A stretch of DNA of 64,000 bases, taken from contig JAXDOD010000115.1 of NCBI GenBank assembly GCA_034669045.1, positions 12,932 through 76,931 of the forward strand, written 5' to 3'. Shown piece by piece: positions 49,331 through 58,224 of the stretch. Below the pieces are notes generated by a model that saw only the letters and a list, made by a program, of their open reading frames with translations, did no database searches and was not told the origin of the DNA. The translations under genes and the position numbers were made by a program. The first letter of the stretch is position 1, and the number at the start of each line of letters is the position of its first letter. This DNA is from VAZQ01 sp034669045. GTDB taxonomy: Bacteria > Pseudomonadota > Alphaproteobacteria > Rhizobiales > Xanthobacteraceae.

Positions 49331-49665
49331 AAGTCGCCTACATCTTCGCCACCCAGCGCCACAACGTCTCCTACGTGCTCGCCAAGATGATCCTGCCGCA
49401 GCTCGAGGAGAACCGGCACGGCGTCGACGTGGTCGGCATGTTCTTCTTCGAGGACAACAACTACGTCCTGGTCGACGGCAATCCGATCGGCGCGCGCCTC
49501 GCCAAGGTCGCCAAGGACAAGGGCATGCTGCTGATGGGCTGCGACCAGTGCTGCTACGAGCGCGAGATCGCCGACAAGCTGTTTGCGGGCGTGCCGATCG
49601 GCTGCTTCCCCGATCTCTACAAGGCGCTGTCGGGCAACATGCCGGACCAGATCATCACGCTCTGA
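49327..49665 (+). CDS. DsrE/DsrF-like sulfur-relay family protein
   Basis: A 112-residue protein MKVAYIFATQRHNVSYVLAK with the DsrE fold: 'VDVVGMFFFEDNNYVLVDGNPIGARLAKVAKDKGMLLMGCDQCCYEREIADKLFAGVPIGCFPDLYKAL'. Cys72, Cys75, Cys76 and Cys93 stand where DsrE/TusD-type proteins carry their persulfide-transfer cysteine; the 'CDQCC' cluster is unusual. It is the last gene of the operon; a hairpin follows. From memory NCBI names a DsrE-like family SaoD in a set of ABC-linked genes; I could not check this. Confidence 0.8.
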   Translation: MKVAYIFATQRHNVSYVLAKMILPQLEENRHGVDVVGMFFFEDNNYVLVDGNPIGARLAKVAKDKGMLLMGCDQCCYEREIADKLFAGVPIGCFPDLYKALSGNMPDQIITL

Positions 49666-49692
49666 CCGGCGGCCATCGCCGGCGGAACTTTT
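49666..49692 (+). terminator. Hairpin terminator after the ABC-NifU-DsrE operon
   Basis: CCGGCG (49666-49671) pairs with CGCCGG (49677-49682), followed by CGGAACTTTTATT, a short T-rich tail. It marks the likely end of the operon begun at 46230. Confidence 0.6.
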
Positions 49693-49742
49693 ATTACAGC
49701 CGCGCGTTGGACTTTCGATCTTCACTCACCGCGAGGCGGACC

Positions 49743-49898
49743 ATGCTGACGACCATCCTGCTTGTGATTCTCATCCTCGCTCTGGTCGGCGCCCTGCCGA
49801 CCTGGGGCTACAGCCGCAACTGGGGTTATGGGCCCGGCGGCGGCGTCGGCCTGCTGCTGCTCATCCTGATCGTGCTGATGCTGGTCGGCAGAGTCTAG
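49743..49898 (+). CDS. DUF3309 family small membrane protein
   Basis: A 51-residue membrane protein: MLTTILLVILILALVGALPT then 'WGYSRNWGYGPGGGVGLLLLILIVLMLVGRV', two hydrophobic helices around 'WGYSRNWGYGP', the DUF3309 signature. It is too short for common gene finders. Function unknown; similar proteins are abundant in Rhizobiales and are often stress-linked by location. Confidence 0.85.
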   Translation: MLTTILLVILILALVGALPTWGYSRNWGYGPGGGVGLLLLILIVLMLVGRV

Positions 49899-49949
49899 CC
49901 GGAGGAGTCCGACGGTAGTGCTTGGCGACGACCTCGTCGGCGGGAAGCC

Positions 49950-52067
49950 TTAGCGCTTCTCGCCGATGAGGTCGAACCACTCGTCCTCGGTAAGCACGGC
50001 GACGCCGAGGTTCTTTGCCGTGTTGAGCTTCGAGCCCGCGCCCGGCCCGGCCACCACATAATCGGTCTTCTTCGACACCGAGCCCGCGGTCTTGGCACCT
50101 AGCCGTTCGGCCATGGCCTTGGCCTCGTCGCGCGTCATCTTCTCCAGCGAGCCGGTGAAGACGATGGTCTTGCCGGCGACAGTCGAATCAGCGCGTGGCT
50201 TCTCGGCATCGAGGATGCGTACCTGTCCGGTGAGCCGCTCGACGATGCCCCGGTTGTGGTCCTCGCCGAAATACGCGGCGACGCTTTCGACGACGGTCTC
50301 CCCGATCTGATCGAGGTTGTCCATCTCCTCGCGCGTCTCCGCGTCGCCCTTGGCGGCCCGCAGGCAGGCATCGTGAAACGCCGTCCACGAGCCATAGGCG
50401 CGCGCCAGCACCCGCGCGGTGGTCTCGCCGACATGGCGCATGCCGAGCGCGTAGATGAACCGCTCGAGCGAAATCTCACGCCGTGCCCTGATGGCCGCAA
50501 ACAGGTTGCGCACCGACGTCTCACCGTAACCCTCGATATCTTCAAGCTTGAGGTCCGGATTGCGCGCTTCCAGCGTGAAGATATCCGCCGGCTCCTTGAT
50601 CCAGCCCCGCTCGAAGAAATAGTCGATCTGCTTTTCGCCCAGGCCTTCGATGTCGAAGGCGCGGCGCGAGACGACAAGCTTCAGGTGCTCGGTCTTCTGG
50701 AACGGACAGGCAAACTCGCCCGAGCAGCGGAAGCGCACACCTTCCTCTCCGGCGGTATTCAACTCGCGCACCACCTCGGTGTGCAGCGAACACGGGCAGC
50801 GCGTGGGAAACTTGTAGGGCGTTGCGTCCGGCGGCCGCTTCTCGACCACGACGCCGAGCACCTGCGGGATGACGTCGCCGGCACGTTGGATCGTGACGGT
50901 ATCGCCGATGCGCACGTCGAGCCGCGCGATCTCGTCGGAATTGTGCAGGCTTGCGTTCTGCACCACCACGCCGCCGACCGTGACCGGCTCGAGCTTCGCC
51001 ACCGGCGTGAGCGCGCCGGTGCGCCCGACCTGGATTTCGATGTCGCGCACGACGGTGGTCGCCTTCTCGGCCGGGAACTTGTGCGCGATCGCCCAGCGCG
51101 GATTGCGCGACACGAAGCCGAGCCGTTCCTGCCAGTCGAGCCGGTCGACCTTGTACACGACGCCGTCGATGTCGTAGTCGAGCTTGGCGCGCTGCTGCTC
51201 GATGTCGCGGTGGTAGGCCCGGAGCTCCTCGACGCTGCCGGCGCTCTTCCAGAGCGGATTGGTCTTGAAACCTGCTTGCGCGAGCCAGGTGAGCATGCCC
51301 GACTGGGAGTTCGCCGGCATCTGGCTCATCGCGCCCCAGCCATAGGCGAAGAAATGCAGCGCCCGCGACGCGGTGACGCTGACGTCCTTCTGCCGCAGCG
51401 AGCCCGCCGCCGAATTGCGCGGATTGGCAAAAACCTGCTCGCCCGCCGCCTGCTGGCGCCGGTTGAGCGCCAGGAAATCGGCCTTGGTCATGTAGACCTC
51501 GCCGCGGATTTCGCAGTCCGCGGGCACGTTCCTGCCTCTGAGCCGGTGCGGGATTTCCTTGAGCGTCCTGATATTGGCGGTGACGTCCTCGCCCTCGCTG
51601 CCGTCGCCACGGGTGGCAGCGGTGACCAGCGTGCCGTTCCGGTAGCGCAGCGACATTGACAGGCCGTCGATCTTCGGCTCGGCCGCGAACACCAGCGCCT
51701 CGTCGTCCTTCAATTTGAGGAAACGGCGGATGCGCTCGACGAAATCGACGACGTCGGCGGGCGAGAAGGCGTTGCCGAGCGACAGCATCGGCACCGCGTG
51801 GCGCACTTTGGCGAAACCGCGCACCGGCGCCGCGCCGACCTTCAGCGACAGGCTGTCCGGCGTGCGCAGCTCCGGATACCGCGCCTCGATCGCCTCGTAG
51901 CGCCGCCGTAACGCGTCGTAGGCGGCGTCGGACACCGTCGGGGCGTCCTTCTGGTAGTAGCGGTCGTCGTGCGCCTTGATCTCGCGTCCGAGCCGCGCGT
52001 GCTCGGCCTTCGCCTGCTTGGCGGTGAGCGCCTCGACGGCGAGCTTGCTGGTATCGCGGGCAGCCAT
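49950..52067 (-). CDS. ligA: NAD-dependent DNA ligase
   Basis: LigA seals nicks during replication and repair using NAD+. The 705-residue protein has the adenylation motif 'EPKIDGLS' (Lys132), domain Ia 'YYQKDAPTVSDAAYDAL', the OB-fold region, a zinc-finger with 'CPCSLH...C...C', helix-hairpin-helix repeats and a C-terminal BRCT domain ('GKTIVFTGSLEKMTRDEAKAMAERLGAKTAGSVSKKTDYVVAG'). ATG 52067 follows a clear leader. It heads the minus-strand block recN-bamD-lpxC-ftsZ, with an amidohydrolase and a GIY-YIG gene inserted between. Confidence 0.97.
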   Translation of the reverse strand: MAARDTSKLAVEALTAKQAKAEHARLGREIKAHDDRYYQKDAPTVSDAAYDALRRRYEAIEARYPELRTPDSLSLKVGAAPVRGFAKVRHAVPMLSLGNAFSPADVVDFVERIRRFLKLKDDEALVFAAEPKIDGLSMSLRYRNGTLVTAATRGDGSEGEDVTANIRTLKEIPHRLRGRNVPADCEIRGEVYMTKADFLALNRRQQAAGEQVFANPRNSAAGSLRQKDVSVTASRALHFFAYGWGAMSQMPANSQSGMLTWLAQAGFKTNPLWKSAGSVEELRAYHRDIEQQRAKLDYDIDGVVYKVDRLDWQERLGFVSRNPRWAIAHKFPAEKATTVVRDIEIQVGRTGALTPVAKLEPVTVGGVVVQNASLHNSDEIARLDVRIGDTVTIQRAGDVIPQVLGVVVEKRPPDATPYKFPTRCPCSLHTEVVRELNTAGEEGVRFRCSGEFACPFQKTEHLKLVVSRRAFDIEGLGEKQIDYFFERGWIKEPADIFTLEARNPDLKLEDIEGYGETSVRNLFAAIRARREISLERFIYALGMRHVGETTARVLARAYGSWTAFHDACLRAAKGDAETREEMDNLDQIGETVVESVAAYFGEDHNRGIVERLTGQVRILDAEKPRADSTVAGKTIVFTGSLEKMTRDEAKAMAERLGAKTAGSVSKKTDYVVAGPGAGSKLNTAKNLGVAVLTEDEWFDLIGEKR

Positions 52068-52203
52068 GGCGGCTTTCTACGTCATCGGCGCGCCGCCGCC
52101 AACGCAATGAAGGCGGATTTATCCCGAGCCCACGTCGCGCTAGGATCGCGCGCGATGGTGAAGCGCGCGTGACCGCGTTCTCACGCTCGCAAAGGAGCCC
52201 CGC

Positions 52204-53463
52204 ATGCGCGCCAAGGCCTTGATTGTCCTCGCGGCGGCCACGGTGTTCGCCACCACCGCCGCCGCCCAGGTCACCGTGCTCACGCACGCGACCGTCATCG
52301 ACGGCAGCGGCGCCGCACCGCAGCGCGACGTCACCGTCGTGATCGAGAACGGCCGCATCCGCGATATGGGCGCGGGACTGGCGCCGCCCGCGGGCGCAAG
52401 CGTGATCGACCTCACGGGAAAAGTCGTGGTGCCGGGCATCATCAACGGCCACGGCCACGTCGGCCCTGCGCCGCGCGACCCGCAACTGCGCCGCTACGCG
52501 CTTTTCGGCGTGACCACGACCACCAGCATGTCGTTCGACCCCGACGACATCGCCGAGTTCCAGTCCGGGCAGAAGGCAGGCGACCTCAAAGGCGCGCGCA
52601 TCCTGACCGTCAAATATCGATTCATGTCGGAGCCCTTCAAGCCCGGCTCGGAGTACAAGACGCCGGCGGAGGGCCGCGCCAAGGTCGACGAGATCGTCGC
52701 CAAGGGGACCGACTTCGTCAAAGTGTGGCTCGACGCGCAGGACGGGCGCCATCCCAAGCTCACGCGCGAATTCGTGGCCGCCGTGTTCGACCAGGGGCGC
52801 AGGCACGGCAAGCTCACCATGGCGCACGTGGTGGAACTCGCCGACGCCCGCATGGCGGTCGAGGAAGGCGTCAACATCCTCGCCCATGGCGTGCGCGACC
52901 AGGAGATGCCGGCGGACTTCCTCGCCACGCTCAAGCAGAAGACCGTGAGCGTCATGTCCACGCTCGCGCGCGAGGAAGGCATGTTCGTCTACGGCAACGA
53001 GGCGCCGGGCTTCACGGAGGACCCGTTCTTCCGCAAGGCGCTGACGCCGGACCAACTGGCCAAGCTTCAGGACAAGCGCGCGCAACAGGCCAAGGACCGC
53101 AACCGCGCCGCCATGCTGCGGTCGTTCGAGATCGACAAGATCAACGTCAAGAGGCTCTCGGACGCCGGCGTGCGGCTCGGTTTCGGCACGGACTCGGGCG
53201 GCGCGGCGGACCGCTATTTCGTCCAGGGCTTCTCCGAGCACCGGCAGATGGAGCTGCTGCGGGACGCCGGGCTGACGCCCATGCAGGTGATCCAGACGTT
53301 CTCGAAGAACAACGCGGAGATGTTGGGTATCGACAGGGATTTCGGCACCCTCGCCAAGGGCAAGGCCGCGGACCTGCTGGTGCTCGCAAGAAATCCGCTC
53401 GACGACATCACCAACCTGCGCAGCATGGAGGCGGTGTATCTGGGCGGGAAGAAGTTCGAGTAG
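52204..53463 (+). CDS. Exported amidohydrolase (imidazolonepropionase-like)
   Basis: A 419-residue metallohydrolase with signal peptide (MRAKALIVLAAATVFATTAA AQ) and RBS AAAGGAG. The mature protein has the amidohydrolase start 'VTVLTHATVIDGSGAAPQRDVTVVIENGRI', the metal-binding 'VVVPGIINGHGHV' (normally HxH; here 'NGHGHVG'), 'KVWLDAQDG', 'MAHVVELADARMAVEEGVNILAHGVRD' and 'FGTDSGG'. Substrate unknown; related enzymes act on dipeptides or cyclic amides. It stands against the transcription of the neighbouring division block. Confidence 0.9.
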   Translation: MRAKALIVLAAATVFATTAAAQVTVLTHATVIDGSGAAPQRDVTVVIENGRIRDMGAGLAPPAGASVIDLTGKVVVPGIINGHGHVGPAPRDPQLRRYALFGVTTTTSMSFDPDDIAEFQSGQKAGDLKGARILTVKYRFMSEPFKPGSEYKTPAEGRAKVDEIVAKGTDFVKVWLDAQDGRHPKLTREFVAAVFDQGRRHGKLTMAHVVELADARMAVEEGVNILAHGVRDQEMPADFLATLKQKTVSVMSTLAREEGMFVYGNEAPGFTEDPFFRKALTPDQLAKLQDKRAQQAKDRNRAAMLRSFEIDKINVKRLSDAGVRLGFGTDSGGAADRYFVQGFSEHRQMELLRDAGLTPMQVIQTFSKNNAEMLGIDRDFGTLAKGKAADLLVLARNPLDDITNLRSMEAVYLGGKKFE

Positions 53464-53523
53464 AGGCGTTCCCTCCCCGGTCATCCCGGGGCGCCGGAAT
53501 CCACAAGCACGGCTACGCGGATC

Positions 53524-53808
53524 ATGTACTACGTATACATTCTGGCCAGCCGGAAGCATGGAACGCTCTACATCGGTTTCACCAAAGATCTTGTGCGCCG
53601 TATTTACCAGCACAGGAATGATCTCGTTCGCGGATTTACCTCCCGTTACGGCGTCCACCGTCTGGTATGGTTCGAATGCTACGATGACCCGAGCAACGCC
53701 ATTACGCGGGAAAAAGAAGTCAAGAAATGGCGCCGCGAGTGGAAGATCAATTTAATCGAGCGCACCAACCCAAACTGGGATGACCTCTACAGCTCGATAA
53801 CCCGATAG
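53524..53808 (+). CDS. GIY-YIG endonuclease-type protein (UPF0213-like)
   Basis: A 94-residue single-domain GIY-YIG protein: MYYVYILASRKHGTLYIGFT ('YVY...LYIG' is the GIY-YIG motif), 'KDLVRRIYQHRND' with the catalytic Arg region, 'RYGVHRLVWFECYDDPSNAITREKEVKKWRREWKINLIE' with the likely catalytic Glu. Homologues are multi-copy in Rhizobiales. A palindromic repeat begins three bases after its stop, and a related half-repeat ends just before its start, so it lies inside or next to a repeat element. Target unknown. Confidence 0.88.
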   Translation: MYYVYILASRKHGTLYIGFTKDLVRRIYQHRNDLVRGFTSRYGVHRLVWFECYDDPSNAITREKEVKKWRREWKINLIERTNPNWDDLYSSITR

Positions 53809-53811
53809 CGC

Positions 53812-53924
53812 CGTGGTTATGGATTCCGGGCTCGCGCCTGCGCGCCCCGGAATGACGGCGATCGTTCCTTCTCCTTCATTCCGGGGCCCGAGCGCAGCGA
53901 GGGAGCCCGGAATCCATAACCACG
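53812..53924. repeat. Inverted repeat (22-base perfect arms) beside the GIY-YIG gene
   Basis: CGTGGTTATGGATTCCGGGC(TC) at 53812-53833 pairs perfectly with its complement at 53903-53924. The centre carries a second palindrome-like stretch (GCGCCTGCGCGCCCCGGAATGACG). Upstream of the gene, at 53479-53515, a related half 'GGTCATCCCGGGGCGCCGGAATCCAC' is present. Confidence 0.85.
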
Positions 53925-54004
53925 ACTCTCGAGAAACTGCTTTGCCGAGGCCAAATTTGAGCCCGGTTTTTGCGGGCTCGTGCCTTCGGCGTGACCCGCT
54001 TTCC

Positions 54005-55675
54005 CTACCCTGCCTGCTTGATCAGCCGCTCCGCGGCGGCGCGCGCCTCCGCGGTGATCTCGGCGCCCGCGAGCATGCGCGCGATCTCCTCGCGGCGCCG
54101 CTCGGCCGCGACCTCGACGACGCGGGTGGCGACGCGCCGGCCCTTGTCGAGGGCGCTTTTCGTGATGAGATAGTGGCGCTCGGCGCGGGCGGCGACCTGC
54201 GGCGCATGCGTCACCGCGATCACTTGGGCCTGCCGCGCAAGGCGCGCGAGCCGCACGCCGATCGCATCGGCGACCGCGCCGCCGACGCCGGTGTCGATCT
54301 CGTCGAACACCAGGGTCGGGGCCGAGCCGCGGTCGGCGAGCACCACCTTGAGCGCGAGCAGGAACCGCGCGAGCTCGCCGCCCGAGGCCACCTTCATCAG
54401 CGGCCCCGGCCGGGTGCCGGGATTGGTGCGCACCCAGAACTCGATCCGATCGATGCCGTGCGGGCCTCCCGCCTCCGGCTCGGTCACGATCTCGGTCGAG
54501 AATTTCGCGCGTTCGAGCTTGAGCGGCTTGAGCTCGCCGGTGACCGCCTTGTCGAGCTTGTCGGCAGCTTTCCGGCGGGCGGCCGAGAGCACCGCCGCCG
54601 CCGCCTGATAGCGCGCCTGCGCCTCGCGCGCGGCGGTTTCGAGCTGCACGAGGCGTTCCGCGCCGGCGTCGATCAGGCCGAGATCGGCGGCATAGCGGGC
54701 GGCGAGCGCGTTGAGCCCGTCGACCGGCGTGCTGTATTTCCGCGCCGCCGCCCGCAATGCAAACAGCCGCTCCTCGATGCGTTCCAGCTCGTGCGGATCG
54801 TGGTCGGCGGCGGCGAGCGCCGCCTCCAGCTGCGCACGCGCCTCCTCGATCGCCGTCAGCGCCGCGTCGAGCGTCTTCACCGCGGGCTCGATCAGCGCCG
54901 GCGCCTGCGCAGTCCGGCGCTCGAGCCGGCGCAGCGCCGCCGCCAGCGCTGGAACCGGCGAAGCGGCGCCCGCCACCGCCTCGTGTGCATCGCGCAGGTC
55001 GCCGGCGACCTTCTCCGCCGCCATCATGCCGGCGCGCCGGTTGGCGAGCGCGGTCTCCTCCGACGGTTCGGGCTTGAGCCGCGAAAGCTCCTCGGCCGCA
55101 TGGCGCAGCCAATCGGCTTCGCGCCCGGCCCGCTCGACCTCGGTGCGGTGCGCCGCGACCTCCGCCGCGCGCACGCTCCGTTCTTCCCAAGCCCGCGCGA
55201 CGCGCTCCACCTGCGCGTCGAGCCCGCCGAAGGCATCGAGCAGCGAACGGTGGGTGGCGGCGTCGACCAGCGCGCGCTCGTCGTGCTGGCCGTGGATCTC
55301 CACCAGGGCCGCGCCGAGTGCCTTGAGGATCTGTGCGCTCACCGGCTGGTCGTTGACGAAGGCGCGAGTGCGGCCGTCGGCGAACTGCACGCGGCGCAGG
55401 ATCAGTTCGTCCGCGGCGGCGATGTCGTTGGCGGCGGCGAGCGCGCGCACCGGATGGGCAGCCGGCACGTCAAAGGCGGCCGTCACCTGTCCCTGCTCGG
55501 CACCCTGGCGCACCAGCGCCACGTCGCCGCGCGCACCGAGCGCGAGCGCGAAGGCATCGAGCAGGATCGACTTGCCGGCGCCGGTCTCGCCGGTCAGGGC
55601 GGCAAGCCCCTCGGCAAAGTCGATGTCGAGCCGATCGATCAGCACGATGTCGCGGATCGAGAGCCGGGTCAGCAT
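54005..55675 (-). CDS. recN: DNA repair protein RecN
   Basis: RecN is an SMC-like ATPase involved in double-strand-break repair. The 556-residue protein starts MLTRLSIRDIVLIDRLDIDF, with Walker A 'TGETGAGKS' (28-36). It has a long coiled-coil middle ('AEVAAHRTEVERAGREADWLRHAAEEL') and the C-terminal 'SGGELARFLLALKVVL' signature, 'TLVFDEIDTGVGG' Walker B and 'VIAVTHAPQVAARAERHYLI'. The frame above ATG 55675 runs through a repeat and is not coding. Confidence 0.95.
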   Translation of the reverse strand: MLTRLSIRDIVLIDRLDIDFAEGLAALTGETGAGKSILLDAFALALGARGDVALVRQGAEQGQVTAAFDVPAAHPVRALAAANDIAAADELILRRVQFADGRTRAFVNDQPVSAQILKALGAALVEIHGQHDERALVDAATHRSLLDAFGGLDAQVERVARAWEERSVRAAEVAAHRTEVERAGREADWLRHAAEELSRLKPEPSEETALANRRAGMMAAEKVAGDLRDAHEAVAGAASPVPALAAALRRLERRTAQAPALIEPAVKTLDAALTAIEEARAQLEAALAAADHDPHELERIEERLFALRAAARKYSTPVDGLNALAARYAADLGLIDAGAERLVQLETAAREAQARYQAAAAVLSAARRKAADKLDKAVTGELKPLKLERAKFSTEIVTEPEAGGPHGIDRIEFWVRTNPGTRPGPLMKVASGGELARFLLALKVVLADRGSAPTLVFDEIDTGVGGAVADAIGVRLARLARQAQVIAVTHAPQVAARAERHYLITKSALDKGRRVATRVVEVAAERRREEIARMLAGAEITAEARAAAERLIKQAG

Positions 55676-55693
55676 GATGAGCGCGCTTCCGAT

Positions 55694-55776
55694 GGGCCCG
55701 GACTTGGGTCCGGGCCGCCGCCAGGGGGATTCGCCATCATCAAAGACGCAGATGGCCGGAACAAGTCCGGTCATCA
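55694..55776. repeat. Two adjacent hairpins between recN and bamD
   Basis: GGCCCGGAC...GGTCCGGGCC (about 55696-55717) and GATGGCCGGA ACAAG TCCGGTCATC (55751-55775) are GC-rich hairpins resembling dispersed repeats of Bradyrhizobium-type genomes. They may also attenuate read-through from bamD into recN. Confidence 0.6.
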
Positions 55777-55802
55777 CGATGTGGGTAAGTCGGCGGCGGC
55801 GC

Positions 55803-56663
55803 CTAGCTCAGCCGGAACGCCCGGCTGATCCAGGAGCCCTTGTTCTCCAGCGGCTCGACGCCGCGCGCGTTCAGGAGCGCATAGGCGTCCTTGTACCAGC
55901 GGCTGTCCGGGAAGTTGTGGCCGAGCACGGCGGCCGAGGTCTGCGCCTCCGCCACGACGCCGAGCGACATGTAGGCCTCGGTGAGCCGCAGCAGCGCCTC
56001 CTCGACGTGGCGGGTGGTCTGATAGCGGGTCACCACGACCTTGAAGCGGTTGATCGCGCCGGAATAATCGCGCCGCTCCATGTAGTAGCGCCCGACCAGC
56101 ATTTCCTTGCCGGCGAGCTGGTCGCGGGCGATCTCGATCTTGCGCTTGGCGGAGACCGCGTATTCGGACGTGGGGTACTTGCGCGACACTTCATCGAGCA
56201 TCGAGATGGCGCGCTCGGTACGGTCCTGGTCGCGGGTGATGTCGCGGATCTGGTCGAAGTAGCACGAGCCGATCAGGAATTGCGCATAGGCGGCGTCCGA
56301 GCTTCCGGGATGAAGCTGGATATAGCGGCGCGAGGCGTTGATCGAATCCTCGAAGGCGCCCGCCTCGTAATAGGCATAGGCCGTCATGATCAGGGACTTG
56401 CGCGCCCATTCCGAATAGGGGTGCTGGCGGTCGACCTCTTCGAAGCGCTTGGCCGCCCCTTTGAGGTCCTTCTTGACGTTGAGGAGGTAGAGACCCTCGT
56501 TGTAGATCTTGTCGGCCGGCTCATCGAGCTCCGGCTCGTCCCTGGCCCCCCAGATGCTCTCGCACCCGCCCAGCAGCGGGGCGATCAAGGCGAGCGCAAA
56601 CAGCCGCGCCAGCACGCCGGCACTCCACGCAGACTTCCCCGATGGTCCGAAACAGCCGCCCAT
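55803..56663 (-). CDS. bamD: Outer membrane assembly lipoprotein BamD
   Basis: BamD is the essential lipoprotein partner of BamA in outer-membrane protein insertion. The 286-residue protein has a signal peptide with lipobox 'LLGGC' (Cys34) and then TPR repeats: 'ADKIYNEGLYLLNVKKDLKGAAKRFEEVDRQHPYSEWARKSLIMTAYAYYEAGAFEDSINASRRYIQLHPGS...'. 'QIRDITRDQDRTERAISMLDEVSRKYPTSEYA' follows. It lies between recN and lpxC on the minus strand, the conserved order. Confidence 0.95.
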   Translation of the reverse strand: MGGCFGPSGKSAWSAGVLARLFALALIAPLLGGCESIWGARDEPELDEPADKIYNEGLYLLNVKKDLKGAAKRFEEVDRQHPYSEWARKSLIMTAYAYYEAGAFEDSINASRRYIQLHPGSSDAAYAQFLIGSCYFDQIRDITRDQDRTERAISMLDEVSRKYPTSEYAVSAKRKIEIARDQLAGKEMLVGRYYMERRDYSGAINRFKVVVTRYQTTRHVEEALLRLTEAYMSLGVVAEAQTSAAVLGHNFPDSRWYKDAYALLNARGVEPLENKGSWISRAFRLS

Positions 56664-56822
56664 GAATGCGATGGAATCCGTCCCCCGCGCGATTTAAGCC
56701 GGCCGGTGTGTCGCCCGATCAGGATGTGATTTAGCCGATAACCCCCGGTCCGGCCAAGAAAATATGCGGACAATTCGCCCGGAATGTGGCGGAGGGTAAA
56801 CCGACGGCGGGTCAGCTTCGGA

Positions 56823-57773
56823 TCAGGACACGTCCGGCGCATAAGCCGGGGCTGCCAGGCTGGCCGCCAGGTCGGCGTGGCCACGTACCGGCCGCTGCGG
56901 TTCCGCCTCGACCAGGGCCCACGCGCTCGTGTCGGCCATCAAGGCCGAGAGCACCGCATAGTTGAGCTTGTGGCCGCCCCGCACGGTGCGGTAGGCGCCC
57001 AGGAGCGGCGCCCCGGCCAGCGCCAGGTCTCCGATCGCGTCCAGCACCTTGTGGCGGACGAACTCGTCGGGATAGCGGGTTCCTTCCGGGTTCAGCACGC
57101 GGTTGTCGGCGACGACCAACGTGTTCTCGAGCGAGGCACCGAGCGCGTAGCCGGCGCTCCACAGCTTCGCCACGTCGCGCATGAAACCGAAGGTGCGTGC
57201 GCGCGCGATGTCGCGGCGGAACGCGTCCGGCCGGCAATCGAACGCGAAGGCCTGCCGGCTGATCAGCGGGTGATCGAACTCGATTTCTGCCTCGACCCGG
57301 AAACCGCGCGCACACGGGCGAATCTCGCCGTAGGATTCGCCGGTCGCGACCCGCACCGGCTTGAGCACGCGGATATAGCGACGCGGCTCATCGAGCGTCT
57401 CGATGCCGACCTGATCGATGGCGGCGACGAAAGGCGCCGCGCTGCCGTCCATGATCGGAGCCTCCGGGCCATCGATCTCGACGACCGCGTTGTCCACGCC
57501 GAGCCCGCGCAAGGACGCCAGCACGTGCTCGGCCGTGGACACCAGCGGGCCCGACGCATCTCCCAGGACAGTGGCAAATTCAGTGGCGGTGACGGCGCGG
57601 ATGTCGGCCACGACTTCGCGCTCGCGGCGGCCGTCGATGCTGGTGCGAATGAATCGGATTCCGGTGTCGGCGTCGGCGGGATGCAGGGTCAGGGTCACGG
57701 GCAAACCGGAATGAACCCCGACGCCCGACAACGCCGCTTGATCGCGTAGCGTGGTCTGCCTACCGACTTTCAT
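56823..57773 (-). CDS. lpxC: UDP-3-O-acyl-N-acetylglucosamine deacetylase
   Basis: LpxC catalyses the committed step of lipid A synthesis, removing the N-acetyl group of UDP-3-O-acyl-GlcNAc with a zinc-bound water. The 316-residue protein has zinc ligands His83 ('STAEHVLASL'), His241 and Asp245 ('RHKVLDAIGDL') and catalytic His268 ('GGHKLN'). The N-terminal 'MKVGRQTTLRDQAALSGVGVHSG' is standard for alphaproteobacteria. Proteolytic control by FtsH is known in relatives, but not visible here. Confidence 0.97.
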   Translation of the reverse strand: MKVGRQTTLRDQAALSGVGVHSGLPVTLTLHPADADTGIRFIRTSIDGRREREVVADIRAVTATEFATVLGDASGPLVSTAEHVLASLRGLGVDNAVVEIDGPEAPIMDGSAAPFVAAIDQVGIETLDEPRRYIRVLKPVRVATGESYGEIRPCARGFRVEAEIEFDHPLISRQAFAFDCRPDAFRRDIARARTFGFMRDVAKLWSAGYALGASLENTLVVADNRVLNPEGTRYPDEFVRHKVLDAIGDLALAGAPLLGAYRTVRGGHKLNYAVLSALMADTSAWALVEAEPQRPVRGHADLAASLAAPAYAPDVS

Positions 57774-58224
57774 ACTTCGTCCCGCTCACGCGCGTGCCGC
57801 AGGACTCGGCACGCGACCCCAGCGACATCGACGACGTCGCAACCACCGCCAGTTGGGGGATTGAGTCTTTTCATGCGGGATTATACCGACCCGCGCAGTC
57901 CCCCGACCGAAAACCCCTTTGTCACGGAGAGCTTAGCCGCACTGCTGGGCAACTCAACTCACGCTTTCTTACCAACTGTTACCTCGAAGCGGCCGCATTC
58001 ATGCCGCTCCGACGTCGCAAATCGCGGGCGCTGGGTGCCATGGCACCTCTTTTCCGCCTGCCAAGGATACCGCTTGGGCCGGTTCCGGAGCCGCGAAGCC
58101 TGCTCGAATTTATGGAAAAGTCGTTTTAATTCAGATTGTTGAACAATATCTCAGTAGCTCCGGAGCGGCGTCTGCGGTCCCGGCCGTGGCCAGCCGGGAC
58201 CGTCGCGTGGTCGTCATGGGGCGA
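57774..58224. other. Intergenic stretch between lpxC and ftsZ
   Basis: A 451-base gap upstream of lpxC and downstream of ftsZ on the minus strand. It probably carries the lpxC promoter. It includes the near-palindrome ATTGTTGAACAAT (around 58138), which may be an operator but is unassigned. Short open frames here are weak. No RNA gene was recognised. Confidence 0.4.

Noticed and set aside
50542..53658. 1038-residue minus-strand frame across ligA and the amidohydrolase
   Set aside because: Overlaps two well-supported genes in other frames; no motif.
58131..58150. Palindrome ATTGTTGAACAAT as an operator upstream of lpxC
   Set aside because: Too short and isolated to support; only mentioned in the intergenic note.
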